A DNA stretch of 64,000 nucleotides. Source: Legionella israelensis (GTDB lineage Bacteria; Pseudomonadota; Gammaproteobacteria; Legionellales; Legionellaceae). The notes beneath the pieces are model-generated. The model was not told the DNA's origin. It saw only the letters and a program-made list of their open reading frames with translations, and searched no databases. The stretch lies in contig NZ_CP038273.1 of the NCBI RefSeq assembly GCF_004571175.1, positions 3,100,001 to 3,164,000 of the forward strand, read 5' to 3'. Position 1 is the first letter of the stretch. The number at the start of each line of letters is the position of its first letter. A program made the position numbers and the translations under genes. Shown piece after piece: positions 53,382 to 62,365 of this stretch.

Positions 53382-53473
53382 CGAGGAAATAAAAATTTTT
53401 TACCCCTAATAATTTGTTAAGAATTTGTGGTTAATATATTTTTTGTTATTTAATAACATGTAATGAGGTGCAT

Positions 53474-54364
53474 ATGGTTCCTAAAGATGAAATAGCAACA
53501 AAGCTTAAAGAAGACAAAAAGCAAAATCCGGTTTTGGCTTTTAGAAAATTAAAAAAAGAGAAGGATATAAATCGTCTTACATTGCTGCTAGACGATCTTC
53601 CGCCCGGTAGCTGGCTTATTCGTCAAAGCCGAGAGGAAGGTATGTATACAATTACATATAAGGAGGATAAAATTGCTTATCACTGTCGGATGTTGTGTGA
53701 TTTAAGTGAAGGTTGGGTGGAAGTATCAGACTCGGAAGTATTAAAACCTTATCTTGTGGGAGGTAAGCCATATAAAAAATTTAATGGTCAGGAAATACCC
53801 CCTGGTTTGTTAAAAATACTTTATGAGAATTTTAATAAAGACTTGCTCGTTTTACCGCCACAGGTTTTTAATGATCCTATAGATGCTTTGGAAAAAGTGA
53901 ATGAAATATTAAGGGAAATCAGTTTTTCGAAGGATGAAAAATCAGAGGTTAAAATAGATAGAGAAAAATTGATACCTCAATTTGTATCCTGGTTAGAAGT
54001 TAATCATTTAGATGATGATTTGACTGACGTGATTGATTTTGAATTTATAACAGAGCCCTATGTGCTTGCCTCCGGTATAGTGTTAGATAAAAGAAGCTGT
54101 TTTAGGAAGGATACAAGTCCTGTTTATTCTGTGTGTCCGGTAACTGGAAAGGTGCTTGAGCGGGAACCGCAACCACTTTGGGGTTATCAGGATGTGCTGG
54201 AAGAAACACTGGAAAATTTTTATTATTATTTACAAATAGAGCAAAGAACCGAAGTGGAAAAACAAAACAAAGAATCATACAATCCTTCCCTTTTCAGATC
54301 ATCAACTTCCACAGATTCTGGCAAACAAGAGGATTTCACTATTAAGTTGTCTCCGTTTTTTTAA
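53474..54364 (+). CDS. SH2-domain and U-box protein, candidate effector (LUSH-like)
   Basis: A 296-residue protein with two eukaryotic-type domains. Residues ~40-110 resemble an SH2 domain: LPPGSWLIRQS (G45-S52) corresponds to GxFLVRES with R50 as the phosphotyrosine-binding Arg. MYTITYKEDKIAYHCRM then matches the YxLSV...VKHYRI strands. Residues ~186-250 resemble a U-box: VIDFEFITEPYVLASGIVLDKRSCF...CPVTGKVLEREP..LWGYQDVLEETLENF. The tail is polar and disordered with acidic residues, then KLSPFF. I recall a Legionella SH2/U-box protein named LUSH. The ATG at 53474 is preferred over GTG 53468 because GAGG is better spaced. An IS lies just upstream. Secretion and ligase activity are inferred. 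Confidence 0.7.
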   Translation: MVPKDEIATKLKEDKKQNPVLAFRKLKKEKDINRLTLLLDDLPPGSWLIRQSREEGMYTITYKEDKIAYHCRMLCDLSEGWVEVSDSEVLKPYLVGGKPYKKFNGQEIPPGLLKILYENFNKDLLVLPPQVFNDPIDALEKVNEILREISFSKDEKSEVKIDREKLIPQFVSWLEVNHLDDDLTDVIDFEFITEPYVLASGIVLDKRSCFRKDTSPVYSVCPVTGKVLEREPQPLWGYQDVLEETLENFYYYLQIEQRTEVEKQNKESYNPSLFRSSTSTDSGKQEDFTIKLSPFF

Positions 54365-54383
54365 ACACTTATGAGTTGAGAGA

Positions 54384-55376
54384 TCATGGAGGGGAATATT
54401 CATAGATATCGACAGGATTATCATGACGTTCAAACCAAACTGGATTTGTCCTTTCTACAAGAAGGCTTAGAGCGACAAGGAATTGCTCCTTATCTACTGG
54501 CGAATAGTCTACAAGTTCGCCAACTTCCTTTTTTCCAGTCTCATCAAATATTTTTTGGTTGGAAAAAAGTGCTTCAGACGTTTCAACGGTAAACAGTTTT
54601 AACTCATGCTTCAGTTTTGCCTTGTAATGAGTGCGGGCAATAATTTCCTGGCCTTTATAACAGCCTTTTTCAAAATTCAAATAGCCGTGATGGTGCAGAT
54701 CTAGTCGATGAGGCAGAAAAAGTCCACGAGTTTCTGGATAAATATTGACGAAACCATGTGATAAGATCAGTCTGTGCCAGGCTAAGGAACTACGCCGTTG
54801 TTTATTTTCATTATTAAAAGACTCGAGTAATTCCACTTGTTTTTGCTGTCCTGAGACAAAAAAGATGAATAATCCCTGACCTAAATGATATCCGTTTATA
54901 TCGGAGGACTGTATCATCTGGTATTTTGAACAGGAGGCAGGAATTTCACATGGTTTCAGATCGCTTGGGTTTTGATAATAAAAACCATAAATATTAAAAT
55001 GAGAGTCTTGTTCAAGATTAACTTTGGAAAATAAAGCGGCTTTTTGTAGAGATTTTTGCGTGCTTTCACATAAATCAGCAGGGAGTAGAAGGTTTAAGCC
55101 TTGATAATAAAACACATCCAACAGTGCCAGAATTCGTCCTTTGAGATTACACATAGCTCCTTGCCGCATGGTTTGCTCTGTAACCTGATTCGTATCGCAG
55201 CTTAATTGCCCCTGTAAAAATTCTGCACTTTTTTCACCTCGGACTTTAAGTATCCTCATATAGGATAAATCAAAAAGATAATTTCTATTTTTTTCCAGAG
55301 TTATGTCTTCTGTTAAGGGAAAGAACATGGATAAAGAACGGCTGTTGATGCTATATGTTTCTTTTCTTTCTATCAT
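54384..55376 (-). CDS. ygfZ: YgfZ/GcvT-like folate-binding protein
   Basis: YgfZ is a tetrahydrofolate-dependent protein that supports Fe-S enzymes such as MiaB. The 330-residue product has the GcvT-like fold with GEKSAEFLQGQLSCDTNQV near the start and the hallmark KGCYKGQEIIARTHYK (K-G-C-Y-x-G-Q-E). It lies divergent from sdhE, as in many gammaproteobacteria. The 3' end converges with the SH2/U-box gene, 19 bp apart. A plus-strand frame inside it is a shadow. Confidence 0.93.
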   Translation of the reverse strand: MIERKETYSINSRSLSMFFPLTEDITLEKNRNYLFDLSYMRILKVRGEKSAEFLQGQLSCDTNQVTEQTMRQGAMCNLKGRILALLDVFYYQGLNLLLPADLCESTQKSLQKAALFSKVNLEQDSHFNIYGFYYQNPSDLKPCEIPASCSKYQMIQSSDINGYHLGQGLFIFFVSGQQKQVELLESFNNENKQRRSSLAWHRLILSHGFVNIYPETRGLFLPHRLDLHHHGYLNFEKGCYKGQEIIARTHYKAKLKHELKLFTVETSEALFSNQKIFDETGKKEVGELVDYSPVDKEQFLVALSLLVERTNPVWFERHDNPVDIYEYSPP

Positions 55377-55617
55377 GATAAATTCTTTATTATATTATTG
55401 TGAATATCTGGATTCTATTCATAAAACTTCAAATTTCAGGGCATTAATATAAATTAAAGCACTGCATCCCTTGGGCAACCCTGAGAAAAATCATTCAATG
55501 CTGCTTTGGTGCTAGGACATAGAAGCACAGAAGTCAAGATTTTGGTTAAGACAGTAGAAATACCAACTGACTCTAGTGTATCATTAATCACTTGAATAGT
55601 GAGGTAATTTATTAAAA

Positions 55618-55869
55618 ATGAGTCCTGAATTCAAGGCAAAAATGAGATGGCGTTGTCGTCGAGGAATGTTGGAACTTGATCTGATCCTTGGACGTTTTGT
55701 CGATAAATATCTGGAATCATTGGGAAAGAAACAATTAAAAACTTTTGAATATTTACTTCACTGTACAGATCCTGAATTGTACGCTTGGTTAATGGGACAC
55801 GCTCAGCCAGTTGACAAGGAATTATACGCTCTTGTTGAATACATCAGAATTTGCGATCAAAACCGCTAA
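55618..55869 (+). CDS. sdhE: FAD assembly factor SdhE
   Basis: SdhE helps covalent flavinylation of the succinate dehydrogenase flavoprotein. The 83-residue protein has the conserved RWRCRRGMLELDLILGRFVDKYLESL (RGMxELD motif) and a C-terminal WLMGH. It is divergently placed from ygfZ and followed by an overlapping ygfX-like frame. Confidence 0.95.
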   Translation: MSPEFKAKMRWRCRRGMLELDLILGRFVDKYLESLGKKQLKTFEYLLHCTDPELYAWLMGHAQPVDKELYALVEYIRICDQNR

Positions 55870-56239
55870 GTCTTGGATTTACTTTCGTTTGACCATGACG
55901 GCTTATAGTGTTGCCGGAATCCTGTTGGCGATTTCTGCCTTATGGATGGTTATAAAGTTTTTTTTATTCATTGTCATATTATGGCAAATATCTGCCATTA
56001 ATAAATATAAAAAACCTCATCCCTTTCTTGAGCAGATTGCATATAGAAATCATGGTTGGACGATAAAGGATAAACAATCTTATTTATTTAAGGAAGTAAG
56101 GCTGTTAGTGAATACAGACCTCTTTCAGCTGCTGCTGTTTTCTTCTGATAATGACAAAAAGCATATTGTTATTTTTAAAGATCAATTAAATCCAACCGAA
56201 TATTGGCAGCTACAATTATTTTTACAACAAATAACATAA
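55835..56239 (+). CDS. YgfX-like membrane protein
   Basis: A roughly 134-residue protein with an FAIKTAKSWIYFRLTMTAYSVAGILLAISALW start and a second hydrophobic segment (FFLFIVILWQI), followed by a soluble C-terminal part. Position right after and overlapping sdhE matches ygfX. The exact start is unclear: TTG codons at 55811, 55832 or 55835 are in frame, and the first ATG is at 55895, which would remove the conserved N-terminus. I chose 55835. Confidence 0.6.
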   Translation: MNTSEFAIKTAKSWIYFRLTMTAYSVAGILLAISALWMVIKFFLFIVILWQISAINKYKKPHPFLEQIAYRNHGWTIKDKQSYLFKEVRLLVNTDLFQLLLFSSDNDKKHIVIFKDQLNPTEYWQLQLFLQQIT

Positions 56240-56337
56240 AAAATTACCATAATGTCTTCTATTGATTCATAATTAAGGAAAATAAGGTCAAAATCAAATG
56301 CAAAAATAGAATCTTATCGTTTGAGCAGGAGGCCAAT

Positions 56338-56880
56338 ATGGTATCTTCAGCCGAGTGTTCCGATGAGCAGTTAGCTGATTTGGCTGTCAACGGAAATCAA
56401 AATGCTTACGGCATTCTTCTATCACGTTATTATAAAAAAATTCGTTTATTAATTAACCTGTATATTCGTGAGCAGGCTACTGCAAATGATCTTACTCAGG
56501 ATGTTTTTTTTAAAGTTTACCGTTGTCTGCATGGGTTTAAACAGCAATCTCAGTTTTCAACATGGGTATATCGAATTACGCTGAATACGATAAAAAATCA
56601 TTATCGCGCTATAAAATTACGTGCTCAATGCGAGTTTCATTACGCACATCAAAATAAAACAGATAATCAGTCGCCGGAAAATAATGCTATGGGCGTAGAA
56701 TTAGGGCAACAAATAGAACAAGCTTTTTTAAAATTACCTGAAAAACTTCAATGCTGTTATGGATTGCATGCCATTGAGGGTATCAGTTATGAGGAAATTT
56801 CAAATCGGATGAAATGCCCTGTGGGCACAGTACGATCACGTATTTACAGAGCCCGTCAATTGCTCAAAGCCTCTATTTGA
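56338..56880 (+). CDS. rpoE: ECF sigma factor RpoE-like
   Basis: A 180-residue extracytoplasmic-function sigma factor. Region 2 is DLAVNGNQNAYGILLSRYYKKIRLLINLYI...NDLTQDVFFKVYRCLHGFKQQSQFSTWVYRITLNTIKNHYR. The region 4 helix-turn-helix is GISYEEISNRMKCPVGTVRSRIYRARQLL, typical of the RpoE subgroup. AGGAGG lies six bases ahead of the ATG. No anti-sigma factor (RseA-like) gene follows; the next gene is the convergent cyclase. Confidence 0.93.
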   Translation: MVSSAECSDEQLADLAVNGNQNAYGILLSRYYKKIRLLINLYIREQATANDLTQDVFFKVYRCLHGFKQQSQFSTWVYRITLNTIKNHYRAIKLRAQCEFHYAHQNKTDNQSPENNAMGVELGQQIEQAFLKLPEKLQCCYGLHAIEGISYEEISNRMKCPVGTVRSRIYRARQLLKASI

Positions 56881-56969
56881 GGAATTAGCACAGTGGACAA
56901 TATTATTTTTCGTAAATATCACATGGCTAGGAACTTGGGTTTGTGAGCTATGTTTGTAGTTATCGAAAT

Positions 56970-59078
56970 TCACATATATTCCGTTCGCCATATGCCGTCC
57001 CATTTTACCGGAGGTGAATTGATTAATGCTTGGCAACGTTTTATATAAACTAACGCTAATTGGTCTCCCTCATACGCAGGGGTAAGTTTTTTAAATAATT
57101 CCATACTTTCTTTCCATTGGCCAGAATGGTATTTGGCAAAGGCGTTTGAAAATTCTTTTTTATGTTGATCGAGATGAGGTAAATGAGACTCAAGGATTAA
57201 CTCATAGATTGTCGTACTTTCATGTTTACCACGAACAGCGACTTTATCAAGCAAACGAAATGCAAAAAAGGATTCAACCTGTTTGAAAGTTGATTCGCTG
57301 ACAATGATATGTGTATGATATATTTTATTGATTGATTCAAGACGGCTCGCTATGTTAACAGCGTCGCCCAAGGCCGTGTATCCAAGCCTTTCTTCCGAGC
57401 CAACATTTCCTACAATAGCTTCTCCTGAGTTAATTCCTATTCTTATAGTCAACTCAGGGAGGCCGAGTTTTTGATTGTTTTTATTCAATTTTTTAAGTTT
57501 ATCCATCATTTCTATGGCAGTTTGACAGGCATGAAGTGCATGCTGAGCGTCGAATATAGGGGCATTCCATAAAGCCATAATGCCATCACCTATATATTTA
57601 TCAAGAGTACCGTGAGAGTGTAATATAACTTCTGTCATAGATTGGAAATAATCAGACAGGTAGTTCATTAATTGCTGAGGATCAGTCTTTTCTGATAATG
57701 CAGTAAAATTTTTAATATCAGAAAACAAGATAGTAATATCTTGATTTTTGCCACCAACTTCAGCAATTTTCCCACTTTTTACTAATTTTTTAACCAAAGA
57801 TTTCGGAACATAGCGCTCGAAGGAAGAGAGGCCGGAACGTACAGCCGTTAAGGATCGGTCCATATAACTGATTTCCTTGATCCTGGTTTTTAATGGAGGC
57901 TGAGGTTTAAGCTCAAGTTTTTTAATTTTTTTAGCTTCTCGGGCGAGCTGAATGATAGGTCTGGATATTTTCTGTGAGATATATCGGACAATAATAATCC
58001 CAATAAAAAGAATAAAAATAGTTAATAACAAACTACGAAGACTCAAGTGTTTAAGGGGAGCTAAAACATCATTTGAGGGAACCAAAATAATAGCATGCCA
58101 AACTTTTTTAGAGTGATCTGTAAGAGGCTGGTAGGCTAAAAAATAATCTTGACTATTTTTTTGATAGGAAGTAACTAAAGTTTTCCCTTGATGCAAACCA
58201 GAAGAAGGAAAAGCTGAAAAAAGTTTTTTAACTAATTCAGGGGAAAGTCTTTTTCCTAGAAGATTGTCCTGTTGTGTCATATCACGGTAAGCAAGAATCT
58301 GGTTATTTTCATTGATAATATAAATGATGGTATTTTTTGTAATTTGTAAACTCTGGATAAAACGCTGCAAATTATTCACTGTTAGATCAATGCCTATCAC
58401 ACCCTTTAACCGACGTTTGCTATCATAAATTGGTGCTGCAGAGCTAATCCCATACTGTTCATCAGCATTAATGCCAGACTGAAAACCATGGAATTTATAT
58501 ACATCCGTCCAAATGACTTTTCCCGCTTTAACGGCTTTTTGATACCACGGTCGTTTCCTCGGATCAAAGTCTTTTTTCTGCCATTGTGTTTTTACAATAT
58601 TTCCTTGTGTACCAACTTCATAACGGATTCGGGAAGAGGGTTTTGGGGAGTTGATAATATGGTCAAGATATAGTTTGCCATTTGTGCCTCGTTCCACTCC
58701 ATAAAAATTCCCTTTTGGTGTTGCAAAATAAATCATGGACAACTCAAGGTTATCATCTATGGATTCAATAAGAAATTTATCGAATTGTTCTCGATTTTCG
58801 GGGTGAATAATGTCCTGATGGATCATATTTTTAATTTCAAGCAAATACGTATTTAAGGGTAGAAAATAATTACGAAAACGTTCTTTTACCAAAAGAGAGC
58901 TTTTATCAATCAATCTTATGGTGCTTGAACTTAGAATTTTATTTAAAGCCACATATTGAATACCGATAATTGAAAAACCAATCAAGCTTAATAAGATAAC
59001 AAATAAAGTGATAATGCTGACACGAATACTAACTTTAAAATCTTTCATTTTTCGGTATTTGTTCACTTTGAATCGCAT
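56970..59078 (-). CDS. Cache-domain membrane adenylate cyclase (class III)
   Basis: A 702-residue protein with an N-terminal membrane anchor, a periplasmic double-Cache-type sensor (segments PWYQKAVKAGKVIWTDVY and GVIGIDLTVNNLQ), and a second membrane helix near SLRSLLLTIFILFIGIIIV. A HAMP-like linker and a class III cyclase domain follow. The catalytic part has ITILFSDIKNFTALSEKTD (metal-binding Asp, about residue 450), LDKYIGDGIMALWNAP, then TALGDAVNIASRLES. The Lys and Asp pattern indicates ATP as substrate. A short helical tail follows. Ligand unknown. Confidence 0.9.
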   Translation of the reverse strand: MRFKVNKYRKMKDFKVSIRVSIITLFVILLSLIGFSIIGIQYVALNKILSSSTIRLIDKSSLLVKERFRNYFLPLNTYLLEIKNMIHQDIIHPENREQFDKFLIESIDDNLELSMIYFATPKGNFYGVERGTNGKLYLDHIINSPKPSSRIRYEVGTQGNIVKTQWQKKDFDPRKRPWYQKAVKAGKVIWTDVYKFHGFQSGINADEQYGISSAAPIYDSKRRLKGVIGIDLTVNNLQRFIQSLQITKNTIIYIINENNQILAYRDMTQQDNLLGKRLSPELVKKLFSAFPSSGLHQGKTLVTSYQKNSQDYFLAYQPLTDHSKKVWHAIILVPSNDVLAPLKHLSLRSLLLTIFILFIGIIIVRYISQKISRPIIQLAREAKKIKKLELKPQPPLKTRIKEISYMDRSLTAVRSGLSSFERYVPKSLVKKLVKSGKIAEVGGKNQDITILFSDIKNFTALSEKTDPQQLMNYLSDYFQSMTEVILHSHGTLDKYIGDGIMALWNAPIFDAQHALHACQTAIEMMDKLKKLNKNNQKLGLPELTIRIGINSGEAIVGNVGSEERLGYTALGDAVNIASRLESINKIYHTHIIVSESTFKQVESFFAFRLLDKVAVRGKHESTTIYELILESHLPHLDQHKKEFSNAFAKYHSGQWKESMELFKKLTPAYEGDQLALVYIKRCQALINSPPVKWDGIWRTEYM

Positions 59079-59245
59079 TTTGTCTGCCCACCATCATCAC
59101 AACAGTTAGTATAGCAGACATCAAATCTTAAAGGGGTGATCGTAATTTTCATGTTATTTTAGCCGTCTCAATTACCATAAAATCTTCTGCAACCATTTTA
59201 AAAGCTGTGTTAGAATGGCGGCTAAAGCCCAAAATAAAAACGCCC

Positions 59246-60256
59246 ATGCTGGAAAGTGATCGTTTAATTAGCGCTCAATCGCTTATTTCTGAAGAAGCCA
59301 TTGACAGAGCCATTAGGCCTGTACGCCTGGATGAGTACATTGGTCAAGAAAATATTCGTTCACAAATGCGTATTTTTATTGATGCTGCGAAAAAGCGTAA
59401 TGATGCTTTGGATCATGTGCTTATATTTGGTCCTCCAGGTTTAGGGAAGACGACTCTGGCCAATATCATTGCTCATGAGATGGGAGTAAATATACGGCAG
59501 ACTTCAGGACCTGTACTTGAACGCGCTGGAGATGTTGCGGCGATTTTGACCAATCTGGAAGAAAACGATGTATTGTTCATTGATGAAATACATCGTCTGA
59601 ATCCATTGATTGAAGAAATTTTATATCCTGCCATGGAAGATTATAAACTGGATATCATGATTGGCGAAGGTCCTGCTGCACGCTCCATTAAATTGGACCT
59701 GCCTCCATTTACTTTAATCGGTGCAACCACGAGAGCAGGCTCCTTAACGTCACCATTACGTGATCGGTTTGGTATCGTCCAACGTCTGGAATTTTACTCA
59801 ACAGAAGCTTTGAGTCATATCGTCAGTCGTTCTGCACGCTTATTAAGCGTACAGACAGAAACGGAAGGTGCTTGTGAAATTGCAACACGCTCTCGGGGAA
59901 CACCAAGAATAGCTAACCGTTTATTACGACGGGTTAGAGATTTTGCACAAGTGAAAGGGCAGGGTATCATCACTTTAGAGATTGCCCGGCACGCACTTGA
60001 GATGTTGGATATCGATCATCATGGGTTTGACATTATGGATCGCAAATTATTGTTGGCTGTGATTGAACATTTTTCAGGCGGCCCCGTAGGTGTTGATAGT
60101 ATTGCTGCAGCCATCGGAGAGGAAAAAGGAACTATCGAAGATGTTCTTGAGCCTTACCTGATTCAACAAGGCTTTCTTATGAGAACATCAAGAGGGCGAG
60201 TAGCCACATCAGCAGCTTACCGGCATTTCGGTTTAGTTCCCATTGAACAGCAATAA
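59246..60256 (+). CDS. ruvB: Holliday junction helicase RuvB
   Basis: RuvB is the AAA+ motor that drives branch migration with RuvA. The 336-residue protein starts at ATG 59246 ([11 protein letters not shown]), the family-standard start; a GTG at 59207 would add 13 non-conserved residues. Walker A is [10 protein letters not shown], Walker B is [10 protein letters not shown], sensor and arginine-finger region is [21 protein letters not shown]-terminal winged-helix with RTSRGRVAT follows. ruvC and ruvA are not directly upstream. tolQ follows 17 bp later. Confidence 0.97.
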   Translation: MLESDRLISAQSLISEEAIDRAIRPVRLDEYIGQENIRSQMRIFIDAAKKRNDALDHVLIFGPPGLGKTTLANIIAHEMGVNIRQTSGPVLERAGDVAAILTNLEENDVLFIDEIHRLNPLIEEILYPAMEDYKLDIMIGEGPAARSIKLDLPPFTLIGATTRAGSLTSPLRDRFGIVQRLEFYSTEALSHIVSRSARLLSVQTETEGACEIATRSRGTPRIANRLLRRVRDFAQVKGQGIITLEIARHALEMLDIDHHGFDIMDRKLLLAVIEHFSGGPVGVDSIAAAIGEEKGTIEDVLEPYLIQQGFLMRTSRGRVATSAAYRHFGLVPIEQQ

Positions 60257-60273
60257 GTTATTGGAGGTAAATT

Positions 60274-60945
60274 GTGGCAAATAGCAGCGTATTTATGTAT
60301 TTTTGGCAGGCAGGTTTGGTCGTTAAACTGGTGATGTTTTTGCTGTTGATTGCTTCCATATCTTCCTGGACATTAATTTTTCAGAGAGCTTGGTATTTTA
60401 AGCGAAAAAAGCGGCAGATGATGGATTTCATTCAGCGTTTTTCAGAAAGTGCTGATCTCGGTAAATTATATACTGAGATAAACAGCCAGAGCTCAAAAAT
60501 ACAAGGGCTGGCTGCTATATTTCAGGTTGGGTTTAAGGAGTTTGTGCGCAGCAGTAAATCGGGCCAGATAAATATTGAGCCTATTCAAAGAGCCATGCAG
60601 ATTAGTCATGCCAAAGAAGCTGAGAAGCTTGAGAAACACTTGCCTTTTTTTGCTTCCGTAGGTTCAATAGCGCCTTATGTCGGTTTGTTTGGTACAGTCT
60701 GGGGTATTATGACATCCTTTCAGGCACTTGGACAGGCACAACAAGCTACGATCGCTATGGTTGCACCGGGTATTTCAGAGGCTCTGGTTGCTACAGCACT
60801 TGGCTTATTTACGGCGATTCCCGCAGTAATCGCTTATAACCGCTATACGACGCGGGCAAATAACCTGCTAAATCGCTATGATTTGTTTCAAGAAGAATTT
60901 GTCTCACTGATTGAACAACAGGGTCATGACTCAAATAGCGGGTAA
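60274..60945 (+). CDS. tolQ: Tol-Pal system protein TolQ
   Basis: TolQ is an inner-membrane stator subunit that with TolR harvests proton motive force for outer-membrane constriction. The 223-residue product has three membrane helices. The MotA/TolQ/ExbB signature GSIAPYVGLFGTVWGIMTSFQALGQAQQATIAMVAPGISEALVATALGLFTAIPAVIAYN is complete. The start is GTG, preceded by TTGGAGG. It is followed by tolR. Confidence 0.97.
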   Translation: MANSSVFMYFWQAGLVVKLVMFLLLIASISSWTLIFQRAWYFKRKKRQMMDFIQRFSESADLGKLYTEINSQSSKIQGLAAIFQVGFKEFVRSSKSGQINIEPIQRAMQISHAKEAEKLEKHLPFFASVGSIAPYVGLFGTVWGIMTSFQALGQAQQATIAMVAPGISEALVATALGLFTAIPAVIAYNRYTTRANNLLNRYDLFQEEFVSLIEQQGHDSNSG

Positions 60946-60988
60946 AAATTTAGATTATAGCTGTAAGTGAAACCGTCAGAGGTTATTC

Positions 60989-61450
60989 ATGATAAAAAGA
61001 AAAAATAAAGACTCTACAAAGCCTGTCTCTGAGATTAATGTAGTTCCGTATATCGATGTGATGTTGGTTTTGTTAGTCATTTTTATGATAACGGCTCCCA
61101 TGCTAACTCAGGGCATTACCGTGGATTTACCGAAGGCCGCCAGTCAGTCTTTAAAAACCACGGAAAGAGAACCCATTATTGTCTCCGTTAACCAACAGGG
61201 TAGTCTTTTTTTGAACATCAGTTCTACTCCCTCTATACCAATAGATGCACAATCTTTGGCTGTAAGAGTCGCTGCAGAACTTTCTCTTGCCAGGGAATCT
61301 CAACAGAAGTTGAATGTCCTTGTCAAAGGTGATCGCAGTGTTCCTTACGGCAAGATTGTAGAGGCAATGAGTCTATTGAAAAAAGCTGGTGCAGAACAAG
61401 TCGGATTATTAACCGACTCTTACAGTGATACAGGTGTGAATAAATCATGA
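60989..61450 (+). CDS. tolR: Tol-Pal system protein TolR
   Basis: The 153-residue stator partner of TolQ. The N-terminal helix carries the proton-path Asp in VSEINVVPYIDVMLVLLVIFMITAPMLTQG. The periplasmic ExbD-like domain follows (VDLPKAAS...PYGKIVEAMSLLKKAG). It overlaps tolA by 4 bp. Confidence 0.97.
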   Translation: MIKRKNKDSTKPVSEINVVPYIDVMLVLLVIFMITAPMLTQGITVDLPKAASQSLKTTEREPIIVSVNQQGSLFLNISSTPSIPIDAQSLAVRVAAELSLARESQQKLNVLVKGDRSVPYGKIVEAMSLLKKAGAEQVGLLTDSYSDTGVNKS

Positions 61451-62361
61451 ATGATGTACAAGGTTATCGTAAGGCTTTTTATTTAGCTATCAGTTTGCAT
61501 GTTCTCCTCGCCGTTTTTTTATGGATAGAACCTCATCATAAAACTCCCACGATGGATTTACAGGCAAAAGCTGAGGCAAATCGTTACGAACAGTTAAAGC
61601 CACAGGAAATCGTGAAAGCGGTGAGTATCAATCAGCAGGAAGTTACAGAAACCATACAACGTCTGAGAGAAGAAAAAACAAAGCAACGGCAGGCGGAAAT
61701 TGCACGTCAGAATAAGCTTTCCCGTGAAGCTGAGCAGGCAAAACAGGCTCGTTTAAAAGAGCAAAAACGTATAGAAAAGCTAAAAGAAGAGGCCGATAAA
61801 ATAGCTATCGCCAAAAAAAAGCAATTAGAAGAGGAAAAGCGGCGTTTGAAAGAGTTGGCTGAACAGAAAGCTAAAGAAGAAAAGCGTCTGATTGAATTAA
61901 AACAGCAACAGGAAAGATTAAGAAAGAAGGAGGAGGAAGCGAGAAAACTGGCTGAACTAAAGAAAAAGCAAGCTGAAGAAATGGCGCGGGTCAAGAAATT
62001 AAAGGCAGAACAAGAACAAGCAGCCAGAGAGCAGGCAGCACGTGAAGCTGAAAAACAGGCTCGTATGGCTGGTGAGGTGAATAAATATAAGGCCTTAATC
62101 GTAAATGCCATCAGCAGACAATGGATTTTGCCAGAGAATGTTGACGACAGTTTATCCAGCAAGTTTCGTATTCGGCTGGCGCCGGATGGCATGGTGCTTG
62201 AAGTCACTTTGGTGCGCAGCAGCGGAGATCCTGTCCTCGATCGTTCAGCCCAGACAGCAATATACAAAGCATCGCCTTTGCCAGTTCCCAGTGATATAGA
62301 AACATTCAATTTGTTTCGCGACATTAGTTTGACGGTGCGTCCAGAACAAGTTAGGGGGTAA
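61447..62361 (+). CDS. tolA: Tol-Pal system protein TolA
   Basis: TolA spans the periplasm between TolQR and TolB-Pal. The 304-residue protein has one membrane helix ([19 protein letters not shown]), a long Lys/Glu/Ala/Arg-rich helical domain (about residues 75-205) and a compact C-terminal domain ([23 protein letters not shown]...[29 protein letters not shown]). The repeats in the helical domain produce a spurious long minus-strand frame. It sits between tolR and tolB. Confidence 0.96.
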   Translation: MNDVQGYRKAFYLAISLHVLLAVFLWIEPHHKTPTMDLQAKAEANRYEQLKPQEIVKAVSINQQEVTETIQRLREEKTKQRQAEIARQNKLSREAEQAKQARLKEQKRIEKLKEEADKIAIAKKKQLEEEKRRLKELAEQKAKEEKRLIELKQQQERLRKKEEEARKLAELKKKQAEEMARVKKLKAEQEQAAREQAAREAEKQARMAGEVNKYKALIVNAISRQWILPENVDDSLSSKFRIRLAPDGMVLEVTLVRSSGDPVLDRSAQTAIYKASPLPVPSDIETFNLFRDISLTVRPEQVRG

Positions 62362-62365
62362 AAAA

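Noticed and set aside
54386-54592. Plus-strand frame with ATG and GGAG after the SH2/U-box gene
   Set aside because: It is antisense to the C-terminal part of ygfZ, whose conserved motifs establish the minus-strand frame.
61707-62324. 205-codon minus-strand open frame rich in Ser/Phe/Cys
   Set aside because: It is antisense to the Lys/Glu/Ala-rich coiled region of tolA; low-complexity codons on the plus strand create a long artificial frame.
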